This document shows positions 42,278 through 50,616 of a stretch of DNA of 64,000 nucleotides, in pieces; the first letter of the stretch is position 1, and each line of letters begins with the position of its first letter. The notes under the pieces were generated by a model. It did no database searches. It was given only the letters and a program-made list of their open reading frames with translations, and was not told the DNA's origin. The stretch covers positions 1-64,000 of the forward strand of contig NZ_FWXI01000027.1 in assembly GCF_900176355.1 (NCBI RefSeq), given 5' to 3'. Origin of the DNA: Sporomusa malonica. GTDB lineage: Bacteria > Bacillota > Negativicutes > Sporomusales > Sporomusaceae. The translations under genes and the position numbers were made by a program.

Positions 42278-42361
42278 GGGGCAATATTATATTATATCAT
42301 CGCGGTCTGCAGGATTTAGGTGTGAATGCCGGAGGCAGGCGTGTACAAAGGTGGAACTTAG

Positions 42362-43048
42362 ATGATTGACTGGCAACCGGTTATACTTTCTATTAAGGTG
42401 GCATTCATGTCACTGGTGCTTGTATCAATATCCGGTATATCCCTCGCTTACCTCATGAGATACAGGGAATTTTCCGGAAAAGCAGTAATTGAAGCAGTGC
42501 TTATCATGCCATTAGTGTTACCTCCGGTTGTCACTGGATTTTTATTGCTGCTGCTGATTGGCAGGCAGGGGCCTTTAGGACGCTTGCTTAGCGAAACCCT
42601 CCATACACAAATTATCTTTACACCTTATGCGGCTATTCTTGCCGGAGCGGTGGTGGCTTTTCCACTTATGTATCAAAGTGCAAAGGCGGCTTTTCAGGGG
42701 GTGGACGTAACTCTTGAGGATGCAGCCAGAACTCTTGGCGCTAATGAATGGAGAGTGTTTTGGACGGTTACTATCCCGTTGGCTTGGCCAGGTCTAGTCG
42801 CCGGCTTGGTACTTTCTTTTTCACGGGCACTTGGTGAGTTTGGCGCCACCATTATGGTGGCGGGTAATATTCCAGGTAAGACACAGACACTGCCGCTTGC
42901 CATTTATTTCGCGGCTGAGTCCAATGACCTGACCCAGGCAGGTATATATGTGCTTATAATTAGTGCAATTACGTTTTCTGCAATATATGGGCTAAATATC
43001 TGGACTAAATCTCGGGGCGGAGCTTGGCCCACTAAGGGGTTGTTCTAA
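42362..43048 (+). CDS. modB: Molybdate ABC transporter permease ModB
   Basis: 228 residues with five hydrophobic spans and the EAA loop (EDAARTLGANEWRVF, followed by PLAWPGLVAG) that contacts the ATPase. The N-terminal SIKVAFMSLVLVSISGISLAY is typical of ModB. It forms the membrane channel. The 84-base gap after modA is unusual for the operon, and the stop abuts modC. Confidence 0.94.
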   Translation: MIDWQPVILSIKVAFMSLVLVSISGISLAYLMRYREFSGKAVIEAVLIMPLVLPPVVTGFLLLLLIGRQGPLGRLLSETLHTQIIFTPYAAILAGAVVAFPLMYQSAKAAFQGVDVTLEDAARTLGANEWRVFWTVTIPLAWPGLVAGLVLSFSRALGEFGATIMVAGNIPGKTQTLPLAIYFAAESNDLTQAGIYVLIISAITFSAIYGLNIWTKSRGGAWPTKGLF

Positions 43049-43690
43049 TTGCTTTGTGTGGATATTAAGAAAAAATTGCCGGAATTCACTTTAGACATGC
43101 AATTCTCGGTTGAAAATAATATTGTCGTGCTATTTGGCCCCTCTGGTTGTGGTAAGACGACAACACTTCGCTGTATTGCTGGATTAATCAAGCCAGATGA
43201 TGGGAAGATTGTTAACAATGGGCATACGTTCTTTTCGGCAGAGGAAAAGACCATTGTTCCTCCCCATCGCCGTAAGGTAGGCTATATGTTTCAGGAATTT
43301 GCCTTGTTTCCGCACATGAATGTGAGACAGAATATCTTGTATGGAGTTAAACGACGCGATCAAAGTGCAGAAGCTCTCTATAAAAGACTTCTAGGCCTAC
43401 TGAAGATCGAACACTTGGCTGACCGTTTTACTGATAAACTGTCAGGTGGTGAGAAGCAGAGAGTGGCATTGGCTCGCGCGCTGATGGCAGAACCAGAAAT
43501 CCTGCTTTTGGATGAACCGCTATCTGCGCTTGATAGTAATACTCGCTTCGAATTACAGGCAGAGCTAAAGCGGATGCAGAACCTATGGAAGATCCCATTT
43601 ATACTTGTTACTCATGACCCGGAAGAGGCACGGTGTTTGGGTGACAAAGTGCTTTTCATCGAGAAAGGCAGGCAAGTAAGCAACTTTTAA
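43049..43690 (+). CDS. modC: Molybdate ABC transporter ATPase ModC (short form)
   Basis: 213 residues with Walker A GPSGCGKTT, signature LSGGEKQR, Walker B ILLLDEPLSALD and switch His. The C-terminal TOBE (molybdate-binding) domains of full-length ModC (about 350 residues) are absent, so allosteric feedback by bound molybdate would be missing unless another protein supplies it; the divergent HTH-PBP gene is a candidate. The likely start is the TTG directly after the modB stop. Confidence 0.92.
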   Translation: MLCVDIKKKLPEFTLDMQFSVENNIVVLFGPSGCGKTTTLRCIAGLIKPDDGKIVNNGHTFFSAEEKTIVPPHRRKVGYMFQEFALFPHMNVRQNILYGVKRRDQSAEALYKRLLGLLKIEHLADRFTDKLSGGEKQRVALARALMAEPEILLLDEPLSALDSNTRFELQAELKRMQNLWKIPFILVTHDPEEARCLGDKVLFIEKGRQVSNF

Positions 43691-43730
43691 AGGATGTTCC
43701 TTGAAAACTGCACAGGAGAAAGCAAAAGTG

Positions 43731-43762
43731 AATCCTCCAGTAATTATGGGGGATTTTTTATT
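43731..43762 (+). terminator. Terminator after modC
   Basis: AATCCTCC at 43731-43738 pairs with GGGGGATT at 43748-43755 and is followed by seven T. It ends the modABC transcript. Confidence 0.9.
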
Positions 43763-43810
43763 TTTTAAACTCCGTCCTAATTCACAGAAAAAATAGTAAT
43801 TTTATGAAAA

Positions 43811-43844
43811 CTTGCTTGACAAGCAAGTTGTTCAAAGACATACT
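43811..43844 (+). promoter_or_regulatory. Promoter with palindromic -35 region before the GlpP-type gene
   Basis: TTGACA at 43816-43821 and CATACT at 43839-43844, 17 bases apart. The 17-base palindrome CTTGCTTG-A-CAAGCAAG (43811-43827) covers the -35 box, the classical place for a repressor. The long leader behind (to 44089) has a hairpin near 44008-44034 (CGTCT/AGACG) and no coding frame. Confidence 0.6.
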
Positions 43845-44089
43845 GAAGGTTAAGCTGAGATAATTTCTTGTCCTGTTAGAAAGTATAACTTTCCGTCTGG
43901 ATAAGGGTAACATCGGCTTCCGCTTTCGCCAGAGGCTCGGCGCAAGCCGTGTTTTCTTTATGATGATTTCGGAAAAGTGGGGGGCTTTTGCTGTATCGTA
44001 ATAATGAAAGATACGGCGTCTCAACAGACGATATCGAGCAGTGCACTAGTAGGGGAGATTGGGAAAAGTTATAGGTTGGAGGTTTCTTT

Positions 44090-44656
44090 ATGAGCAGCAA
44101 CTTACAAGCCATATTGGAAGATAATCCGGTTATCGCCGGGATAAAAAACGATGCCGGTTTAGAGGCGGTATTGGCTTCCGATTGTAAAATCGTTTTCATA
44201 TTATACGGGAATATCTTGAACATTGGTGACATTGTAAAGAAAATAAAAGCCAGTGGAAAAATGTCTTTTATTAATGTGGATCTGCTTGAGGGGTTTTCTC
44301 ACAAAGAGATTGTCGTTCAATACCTGAAAGAACACACGAAAGCCGATGGCATTCTCAGCTCTAAAGCATCCATGATCCGAGCTGCGAGGTTACAAGGATT
44401 TTACACCATTCACCGCTTCTTTTTAATTGATTCCTTTTCTTTTCATAATCTGGACAAGCAAATTGAAATCTCGCAACCTGACTGCATCGAAATTTTGCCG
44501 GGGTGTATGCCAAAAGTAATTTCCTGGGTAATTGAGAAATTTGACCTACCTGTCATTGCGGGTGGCTTAGTTTGTGAAAAAGACGATGTGGTTGCCGCAC
44601 TGAAAGCCGGTGCTGTCGCCATTTCTTCGACCAACACAACGGTATGGAGTGTGTAG
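44090..44656 (+). CDS. GlpP-type antiterminator protein
   Basis: 188 residues of the GlpP family, which sense glycerol 3-phosphate in Bacillus and prevent termination in the leader of glp genes. Family marks: PVIAGIKND, IVFILYGNI, FINVDLLEGFS, DGILSSKASMIRAA, QPDCIEILPGCMPKVI, PVIAGGLVCEKDDVV. The E. coli relative is YgcP, encoded by the ygc cluster whose other genes follow here. A terminator-type hairpin in the leader behind it (44783-44834) is the probable target. GGTTGGAGG precedes the start. Confidence 0.9.
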   Translation: MSSNLQAILEDNPVIAGIKNDAGLEAVLASDCKIVFILYGNILNIGDIVKKIKASGKMSFINVDLLEGFSHKEIVVQYLKEHTKADGILSSKASMIRAARLQGFYTIHRFFLIDSFSFHNLDKQIEISQPDCIEILPGCMPKVISWVIEKFDLPVIAGGLVCEKDDVVAALKAGAVAISSTNTTVWSV

Positions 44657-44736
44657 GATAAGGGCCCCGGAAAAGTGTGGGTTTACGCTTGGATGGGGCG
44701 GTCATTTAAAGAATATTTGGAAATGAACAAAAAGTC

Positions 44737-44765
44737 TTGACATTTTGTTAGGCTGTTTATATACT
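44737..44765 (+). promoter_or_regulatory. Sigma-A promoter of the SDR operon
   Basis: TTGACA at 44737-44742 and TATACT at 44760-44765 with a 17-base spacer, near consensus. It lies behind the GlpP-type gene and before the leader terminator. Confidence 0.85.
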
Positions 44766-44782
44766 TAAAGCAATTACTAGAG

Positions 44783-44834
44783 TACAGAGGATAGTAATTT
44801 CCGCAAGGGAATATACTGTCCTCTGTATTTTTTT
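44783..44834 (+). terminator. Leader terminator, probable antitermination site
   Basis: TACAGAGG at 44783-44790 pairs with CCTCTGTA at 44820-44827 with a further ATAGTA/TATACT-like extension and a GCAA loop region, followed by T7. It stands between the promoter and the first gene of the operon, so it would stop transcription unless the GlpP-type protein acts. That the protein is the agent is inference. Confidence 0.85.
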
Positions 44835-44930
44835 ATGCAAACTATATTCTGCAAATAAATTCCGTCCAAAAATTCCTTTGCGGCGAGAGAGATAAAAAAG
44901 GGTTTAAAGTAAAAAGGAGGCAATAAGATC

Positions 44931-45707
44931 ATGAGTATTGTGGATTTTTCAATGGATTATTTTTCGCTGAAAGGAAAAAATGCGATTGTCACCGGGGGAA
45001 ACACCGGACTGGGGCAGGCCTTTGCTTTGGCATTGGCGAAAGCCGGGGCTAACCTTCTGATTCCAAGCTTTATGGAAGACGACGGTACAATAAAAACACT
45101 GATCGAAAATGAAGGCGTAAAAATGGAGTTCATGAAAATAGACATTACTGAGGCGGGGGCAGCTAAGAAAATCATTGACCACTGCGTCGATACGTTCGGC
45201 TCTATTGATATTTTGGTCAATAGTGCCGGCATTTGTAAGCTCGCTACCGTACTGGAATTTGGCAGACAAGAGTGGGATCCCATGATTGATGTAAATCTAA
45301 CAGCTGCTTTTGAATTAAGTCATGAAGCGGCGAAGCGAATGATCCCCCAAAAAAGCGGCAAGATCATCAACATTTGTTCCCTGTTTTCCTTTCTGGGAGG
45401 GCAATGGTCGCCGGCTTACGCCGCGACAAAACACGCGTTGGCCGGATTTACCAAAGCGTATTGTGACGAACTGGGACAATACAACATTCAAGTCAACGGG
45501 ATTGCACCGGGATATTATGCAACAGATATTACAAAACAGACTAGAAGCAATCCGGAAACCAACCAAAGGGTATTGGATCATATCCCGGCAAATCGATGGG
45601 GTGAAACACTGGATTTGATGGGGACGACGGTCTTTTTGGCCAGTAAAGCTTCGGACTATGTTAATGGCCATTTACTGGTGGTGGATGGCGGATACTTAGT
45701 CAGATAA
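44931..45707 (+). CDS. SDR oxidoreductase (YgcW-like)
   Basis: 258 residues, classical short-chain dehydrogenase: TGGNTGLGQAF (cofactor glycine loop), NSAGI, and the catalytic Ser and YAATK (Tyr-Lys). The C-terminal VDGGYLVR end is common. It resembles gluconate 5-dehydrogenase-type and E. coli YgcW enzymes that oxidise a sugar-like alcohol. Gene order and antitermination link it to the Etf and FAD-oxidase genes below. Confidence 0.88.
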   Translation: MSIVDFSMDYFSLKGKNAIVTGGNTGLGQAFALALAKAGANLLIPSFMEDDGTIKTLIENEGVKMEFMKIDITEAGAAKKIIDHCVDTFGSIDILVNSAGICKLATVLEFGRQEWDPMIDVNLTAAFELSHEAAKRMIPQKSGKIINICSLFSFLGGQWSPAYAATKHALAGFTKAYCDELGQYNIQVNGIAPGYYATDITKQTRSNPETNQRVLDHIPANRWGETLDLMGTTVFLASKASDYVNGHLLVVDGGYLVR

Positions 45708-45773
45708 CTTGGAGTTAACAGTAAAGAACCGGTTTAAAAATAAAGTTAGTTTATATAGAGGAGCAGGATTGTA

Positions 45774-47222
45774 ATGAAAATTACGCGGGAACAGATCATT
45801 AAAAGCCTAAATGACATTGTGGGAGACGAACGCGTCATTACCGATGAGCAAGTTTTAAAAACCAGCAGCATTGATCGCTTCCGAAAGTATGAAGACATCT
45901 GCGGCGTATACACCCAACCGATTCCAGCAGCAGTCGTTAAGGTCAAGAATACTGAACAAATAGCCAAAGTATTAAAGTTCATGAATGAAAATAAATTGAA
46001 TGTTGTACCTAGGACCGGAGCGTCAGCTACTGAAGGCGGATTGGAAACTGCCGTGGAAAACTCGGTGGTTATTGATGGATCAGACATGAACGAAATCGTA
46101 AACATTGATCCCTATAATATGCTGATAACCGCTCAATGCGGGGTTTCCCTGCAAACCCTTGAAGATAGGTTGCGTGAACAGGGATATACAACAGGTCATT
46201 CTCCTCAATCAAAACCATTGGCGCAAATGGGGGGCTTAGTGGCAACCCGTAGCATTGGACAGTTCTCTACTCTCTATGGCGGGATTGAAGATATGGTTGT
46301 TGGCTTGGAAGCCGTGTTTCCCAATGGTGAAATCACAAGAATCAAGAATGTGCCCCGACGTGCCGCCGGCCCTGATATCCGCCATGTCATCATCGGGAGC
46401 GAAGGTGCCCTGTGCTTTATCACGGAAGTCACTGTCAAAATATTTAAGTACATGCCGGAAAACAATCTCTTCTATGGATATACGCTTGACAATATGAAGA
46501 CAGGATTTGAAATACTGCGGCAAGTCATGGTGGAAGGCTACAAACCATCCATCGCCCGTTTGTATGACGTGGAAGACGGAGCTTTTCATTTTTCTCATTT
46601 TGCCGAAGATAAATGTGTATTGATATTCATGGCTGAAGGGCCGCGCGGAATTGCAGAAGTGACTGGCAAAGCGATTGAGGAGATTGTTGCCAAATATTCG
46701 GAATGCACCAAAGTCGACAGCAAATTGATTGAATGCTGGTTCGCGCATCTGAATTGGGGACCTGACAAAATTGCTCAGGAAAGAATTGAAATCATGGAAA
46801 CCCACAATATCGGGTTCACAACAGAAGTATCGGGATGTTGGGGAGTAATCAACGAGATCTATGAAAACTGCGTGCAAAGAATCCGGGCGGAGGCGCCGGA
46901 CATCACCATGGTAGGCGGACATTCCTCGCACAGTTATTTGAATGGGACAAATATGTATTTCGTTTACTACTATAATATTGTAGATTGCAAACCGGAGGAG
47001 GAAGTGACGAAATACCACAATCCCATCAATCAGATTATCGTTGAAGAAACCGTCCGGCTGGGCGGCTCAATCGTTCATCATCATGGCATAGGAAAAGCGA
47101 GAGCACCCTGGATTAAGGACGAATATCAATCATCCTATTATATCCTTGAAACATTGAAGCAAGCGTTTGATCCTAATGGAATTATGAATGCGGGCACCAT
47201 TATTCCTCTAAATGCAAAATAG
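45774..47222 (+). CDS. FAD-linked oxidase of the GlcD/AGPS type (YgcU-like)
   Basis: 482 residues with the PCMH FAD-binding fold (NVVPRTGASATEGGLE; GLVATRSIGQFSTLYGG) and a C-terminal FAD-oxidase part whose IVHHHGIGKARAPW closes like alkyl-dihydroxyacetone-phosphate synthases and E. coli YgcU. It oxidises a hydroxy compound or hydroxyacid and passes electrons to an Etf. The adjacent EtfBA are the natural partner, perhaps as a bifurcating complex. GAGGAG supports the start. Substrate unknown. Confidence 0.87.
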   Translation: MKITREQIIKSLNDIVGDERVITDEQVLKTSSIDRFRKYEDICGVYTQPIPAAVVKVKNTEQIAKVLKFMNENKLNVVPRTGASATEGGLETAVENSVVIDGSDMNEIVNIDPYNMLITAQCGVSLQTLEDRLREQGYTTGHSPQSKPLAQMGGLVATRSIGQFSTLYGGIEDMVVGLEAVFPNGEITRIKNVPRRAAGPDIRHVIIGSEGALCFITEVTVKIFKYMPENNLFYGYTLDNMKTGFEILRQVMVEGYKPSIARLYDVEDGAFHFSHFAEDKCVLIFMAEGPRGIAEVTGKAIEEIVAKYSECTKVDSKLIECWFAHLNWGPDKIAQERIEIMETHNIGFTTEVSGCWGVINEIYENCVQRIRAEAPDITMVGGHSSHSYLNGTNMYFVYYYNIVDCKPEEEVTKYHNPINQIIVEETVRLGGSIVHHHGIGKARAPWIKDEYQSSYYILETLKQAFDPNGIMNAGTIIPLNAK

Positions 47223-47223
47223 C

Positions 47224-48045
47224 ATGGATATCCTGGTTTGTTTCAAAGTGGTGCCTGATTTGGACATGATGTCTGCGGGGGACTGGGTAGTAACTGGTCA
47301 CTCGCAGGTGGATACGGGCTTTGTGCCAACCATACTCAATCCTTATGATGAGAGTGCTCTTGAATTGGGTCTAAAGCTCAAAGATTGCAGCAATGGGAAT
47401 CAGGTGGATTTGAAATTGACCGCCTTAACTATTGGCACAAATCGATCCCATAAGGTGCTGAAAAACTTGATAGCGTTAAAGTATGATCATGGCGTAAGGG
47501 TGGACTGCGGCCTTGATCTTCGGTTTAATGCCTCAGCTGTTGCTGCAGTGATTCATCAATATATGAAAAATAAAAGCAATCATCAGGTGCTTCTTTGCGG
47601 GAGTCAGAGCAATGAAGGGGATAATGGAAAAACCCCGCTATTAGTGGCAGAAAGGCTGGGGGTTCCTTGTATCACCGCCGTAATCAATGTCAAGTTGTCA
47701 GAACAACAGGGATGCTTGGATGTTACCTCCACGATTGATGACTGGGTGATTGCGCAGACGGTTAAGCCGCCCGTTGTATTGGTAGTGGGAAATGCTCCGA
47801 ATACCTATATCAGAGTTCCCACCCTGAAGGACAAAATGAATTCTTCCCACAAGGAAGTGGAAGTGTACTCTCTTAAGGATTTTGGCATGGAAGAACAGGC
47901 GCTTGAAGTGGCAAATGACGTTGAAATCATTGAACTGTTCCAGGAACGGCAGGAGCGAAGTGGCGTGTTCATCCAAGGCCGGACTTCAGCGGAAAAAGCA
48001 GATGTGTTCTATGAAGAATACTTAATGAAGCGAGTCAAGACATGA
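47224..48045 (+). CDS. etfB: Electron transfer flavoprotein beta subunit (YgcR-like)
   Basis: About 273 residues of the EtfB family: opening MDILVCFKVVPD, nucleotide-binding GSQSNEGDNGKTP. An ATG four codons upstream (47212) is in frame and overlaps the FAD oxidase stop; neither has a ribosome site, so coupled translation is likely. Its end overlaps the alpha subunit gene by four bases. Confidence 0.9.
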   Translation: MDILVCFKVVPDLDMMSAGDWVVTGHSQVDTGFVPTILNPYDESALELGLKLKDCSNGNQVDLKLTALTIGTNRSHKVLKNLIALKYDHGVRVDCGLDLRFNASAVAAVIHQYMKNKSNHQVLLCGSQSNEGDNGKTPLLVAERLGVPCITAVINVKLSEQQGCLDVTSTIDDWVIAQTVKPPVVLVVGNAPNTYIRVPTLKDKMNSSHKEVEVYSLKDFGMEEQALEVANDVEIIELFQERQERSGVFIQGRTSAEKADVFYEEYLMKRVKT

Positions 48046-48998
48046 AAACGGCGATTGTATTTAGCGGCAGCCTGCAATCCATTATCAGGCAAGCAGCGGA
48101 ATTAAACGGTTATATCAGCCGAAACCTTTCCTACACTGAGGAAATGGAAGCCTGGATTGTATCGGCTCAAGAGATTGATGTAAAAACCATTGGCTTTTCA
48201 CATCAGATTACGTGTGTAAAGTTAGCAAGAGTTCGAACCAATCATGTGGCCGAAGAATATCTGGAAGCGATAACCAAGATATATGAATGTACCAAGCCGC
48301 AAATCCTGGTATTTGGCAGTGACTGGTTTGCCTCGAGTCTGGCGGTGCGAACCGCCTATCGGTTAAAAGGCGCTTCGTGCATAGGTGTAAAAAGCAGCCA
48401 GGATGATGACGGGTGTCTTTTGGTTGAAAAGGCGGTTTATTCCAATCACCTGACGGCAAAATTGCGAATTAGAAGCAGTCCGTTCTGCCTTTCGATTGCA
48501 AAAGGGTTTAAAGAAAAACCGGAATTGGCGGCGGAGCCACCAGAAGTGGAAAGGTTTGCACTTGGCTCTTCGCTCCGCACAGATTGGCTGCTAGGGTATC
48601 GGTGCGAGCAGACGGAAACCCCTGAGGGGTTAACTACGGCCAAAATCGTTATTGCCGTAGGCAAAGGTGTTGGCAGCAAGGAACAAATCCCATTGCTGGA
48701 AGAACTGACAAAACATTTAGGGGGAGAGCTGGGGGCAAGCCGTCCTGTTGTCATGAATGCCTGGCTGGGCATGGATCGTCTTATTGGCGCATCAGGGTCG
48801 ATTCTCTCACCGGAGGTATGTATTGTAATCGGTGCTTCGGGAGCGGCGGCATTTACTGTGGGGATAGAAAAAAGTAAGCTCATTGTCGCCGTGAATCATG
48901 ATGAGAAAGCACCAATATTCAAAATGGCGGATGTGGCGATTTGCGTTGATTATCAGGAATTTGTCGATGAACTGATCAAACGCTTACACGCAGAATAA
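48042..48998 (+). CDS. etfA: Electron transfer flavoprotein alpha subunit (YgcQ-like)
   Basis: 318 residues. The C-terminal half carries the FAD-binding text of EtfA (ASRPVVMNAWLG, GASGSILSPEVCIVIGASGA, IEKSKLIVAVNHDEKAPIF). With EtfB it forms the heterodimer that takes electrons from the FAD oxidases. No ferredoxin domain is fused. Confidence 0.9.
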   Translation: MKTAIVFSGSLQSIIRQAAELNGYISRNLSYTEEMEAWIVSAQEIDVKTIGFSHQITCVKLARVRTNHVAEEYLEAITKIYECTKPQILVFGSDWFASSLAVRTAYRLKGASCIGVKSSQDDDGCLLVEKAVYSNHLTAKLRIRSSPFCLSIAKGFKEKPELAAEPPEVERFALGSSLRTDWLLGYRCEQTETPEGLTTAKIVIAVGKGVGSKEQIPLLEELTKHLGGELGASRPVVMNAWLGMDRLIGASGSILSPEVCIVIGASGAAAFTVGIEKSKLIVAVNHDEKAPIFKMADVAICVDYQEFVDELIKRLHAE

Positions 48999-49013
48999 TA
49001 GAGTGGTGATACG

Positions 49014-50552
49014 ATGACGACAGAAGGCATTCAGCCCTTCGAGGCAAGATTTGAAGACTATCTGGGTGATGAGTCCAAAATGACAGGGCAAGCGGTCAGT
49101 ATTTCTTTTCCAGAAACCCAAGAGGCTGTTAGGGCGATCGTCCGGGAAATGGCAGGCAATTCCATACCCATCACCGTACAAGGCGGTAAAACCGGTATTT
49201 GCGGTGGAGCGGTACCGTTGTCCGGGCATATCCTGAATTTGTCTTGCATGAATAGAATCCTGGGTCTTCGCAAAACCGGCGGAGAATATTTTCTTAGAGT
49301 ACAGGCTGGAGTACGGCTAGACGAATTAAAAAAGCAGCTTTATAAAAAAAGCTTTGAAACACAAGGCTGGGATGAAGAATCATTAGCAGCACTGGCGGCG
49401 TTTAAGCAGGATAATGCCTATTTTTGGCCGCCGGAGCCGACAGAGACTTCGGCAACCATTGGGGGTATTCTCGCAACAAATGCCCAAGGAATATGCGGGT
49501 ATCTGTACGGGGACACAAGGCAATACGTGGAGGAAATAGTCCTGATTGATGGCCGGGGCAGTGCAATTACTGTACCCAGAGGGGAGCACAAGATCCATGA
49601 TCCAGAGTGGATATTACCAGCTTCTGAATCCTTTGCAGTGAATCCAGAGCTTTTGAAATTGCCGCAGGATGCTGATAGGATAGACCTTTATCTGGGCAGT
49701 GAGGGCATGTACGGAATTATTGTCGAGGCCACACTGCGCTTGACGAAACGTCCCCGGGAGATATGGGGCGTGGGATTCTTTGCTGAATTACAGGATAACC
49801 TTTTCCGGTTCGCGGAAGAATTGAGGCGTGCAGTCTATAAAGAAGGAACGGCTGCCATTGCCGCCATTGAATATATGGATAAGACGACCCTGGATCATAT
49901 CCGGGAATTGAAGAAAGTCGCTGCCAAGCTGCAGGGGCTGCCGCCAGTCGATGAAAAGTACGCTGGGATGATCTATATCGAACTCCATGGGGAACAGGAG
50001 GGCGATATTGAAACGATTGCGGAAAGACTGATGGAGTTAGCGGGTAAATGTGGTTGTGATGAAGAGTTCACCTGGGCCTTATCTGGGGCACAAGACATTG
50101 AAAAAATGAGGGCTTATCGGCATGCCGCTCCGGAGTCAATTAATATAGCATTGGAGAAAGCGAGACGATTGGATCCGAAAATCACGAAGCTATCTACCGA
50201 TATTACGATGTCAAAACAGAATTTCGGTGATCTCCTTACTCTGTATCAACAAGACGCAAAGGACTGCGGGGTCGAATTTGCCATATTCGGACATGTGGCC
50301 GGCAATCATGTGCACGTAAACTTTCTTCCGAAAAACTATGAGGAATATCTCGCCGGTAAAAAGCTCATTGAGAAGTGGACCATCTGCTCCGCCTGGGACG
50401 GGGGCGTTGTTTTCAGCGAACATGGTGTAGGTAAACTAAAAAAAGAATTATTTCAATTGGTAACCGATCATAAGGTCTTAAGTCATATTCGCAAGATCAA
50501 AAACGCAATGGACCCGACAAATGTGCTGAATGCGGGCAATTGGTTTGATTAG
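49014..50552 (+). CDS. Second FAD-linked oxidase of the GlcD type
   Basis: 512 residues. PCMH-type domain with VQGGKTGICGGAVPLSG and SATIGGILATNAQG, and the FAD-oxidase C-terminal region with FGHVAGNHVHVNFLP (the metal/histidine stretch) and VFSEHGVGKLKK. It is a paralogue of the first GlcD gene but closer to D-lactate and glycolate dehydrogenases. Two FAD oxidases around one Etf suggests two different hydroxy substrates, or successive steps, delivering electrons to the same carrier (inference). Confidence 0.87.
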   Translation: MTTEGIQPFEARFEDYLGDESKMTGQAVSISFPETQEAVRAIVREMAGNSIPITVQGGKTGICGGAVPLSGHILNLSCMNRILGLRKTGGEYFLRVQAGVRLDELKKQLYKKSFETQGWDEESLAALAAFKQDNAYFWPPEPTETSATIGGILATNAQGICGYLYGDTRQYVEEIVLIDGRGSAITVPRGEHKIHDPEWILPASESFAVNPELLKLPQDADRIDLYLGSEGMYGIIVEATLRLTKRPREIWGVGFFAELQDNLFRFAEELRRAVYKEGTAAIAAIEYMDKTTLDHIRELKKVAAKLQGLPPVDEKYAGMIYIELHGEQEGDIETIAERLMELAGKCGCDEEFTWALSGAQDIEKMRAYRHAAPESINIALEKARRLDPKITKLSTDITMSKQNFGDLLTLYQQDAKDCGVEFAIFGHVAGNHVHVNFLPKNYEEYLAGKKLIEKWTICSAWDGGVVFSEHGVGKLKKELFQLVTDHKVLSHIRKIKNAMDPTNVLNAGNWFD

Positions 50553-50616
50553 GTATCGGTATGTAAGGTGCAAAAAGACAGTTGTGACTTTAGATAGAAG
50601 GGCGGAAGCTAAGATA

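Noticed and set aside
46236-47018. 260-codon minus-strand frame in the first GlcD-type gene
   Set aside because: Antisense to a gene with a complete, conserved frame; low-complexity peptide without a motif or start signal.
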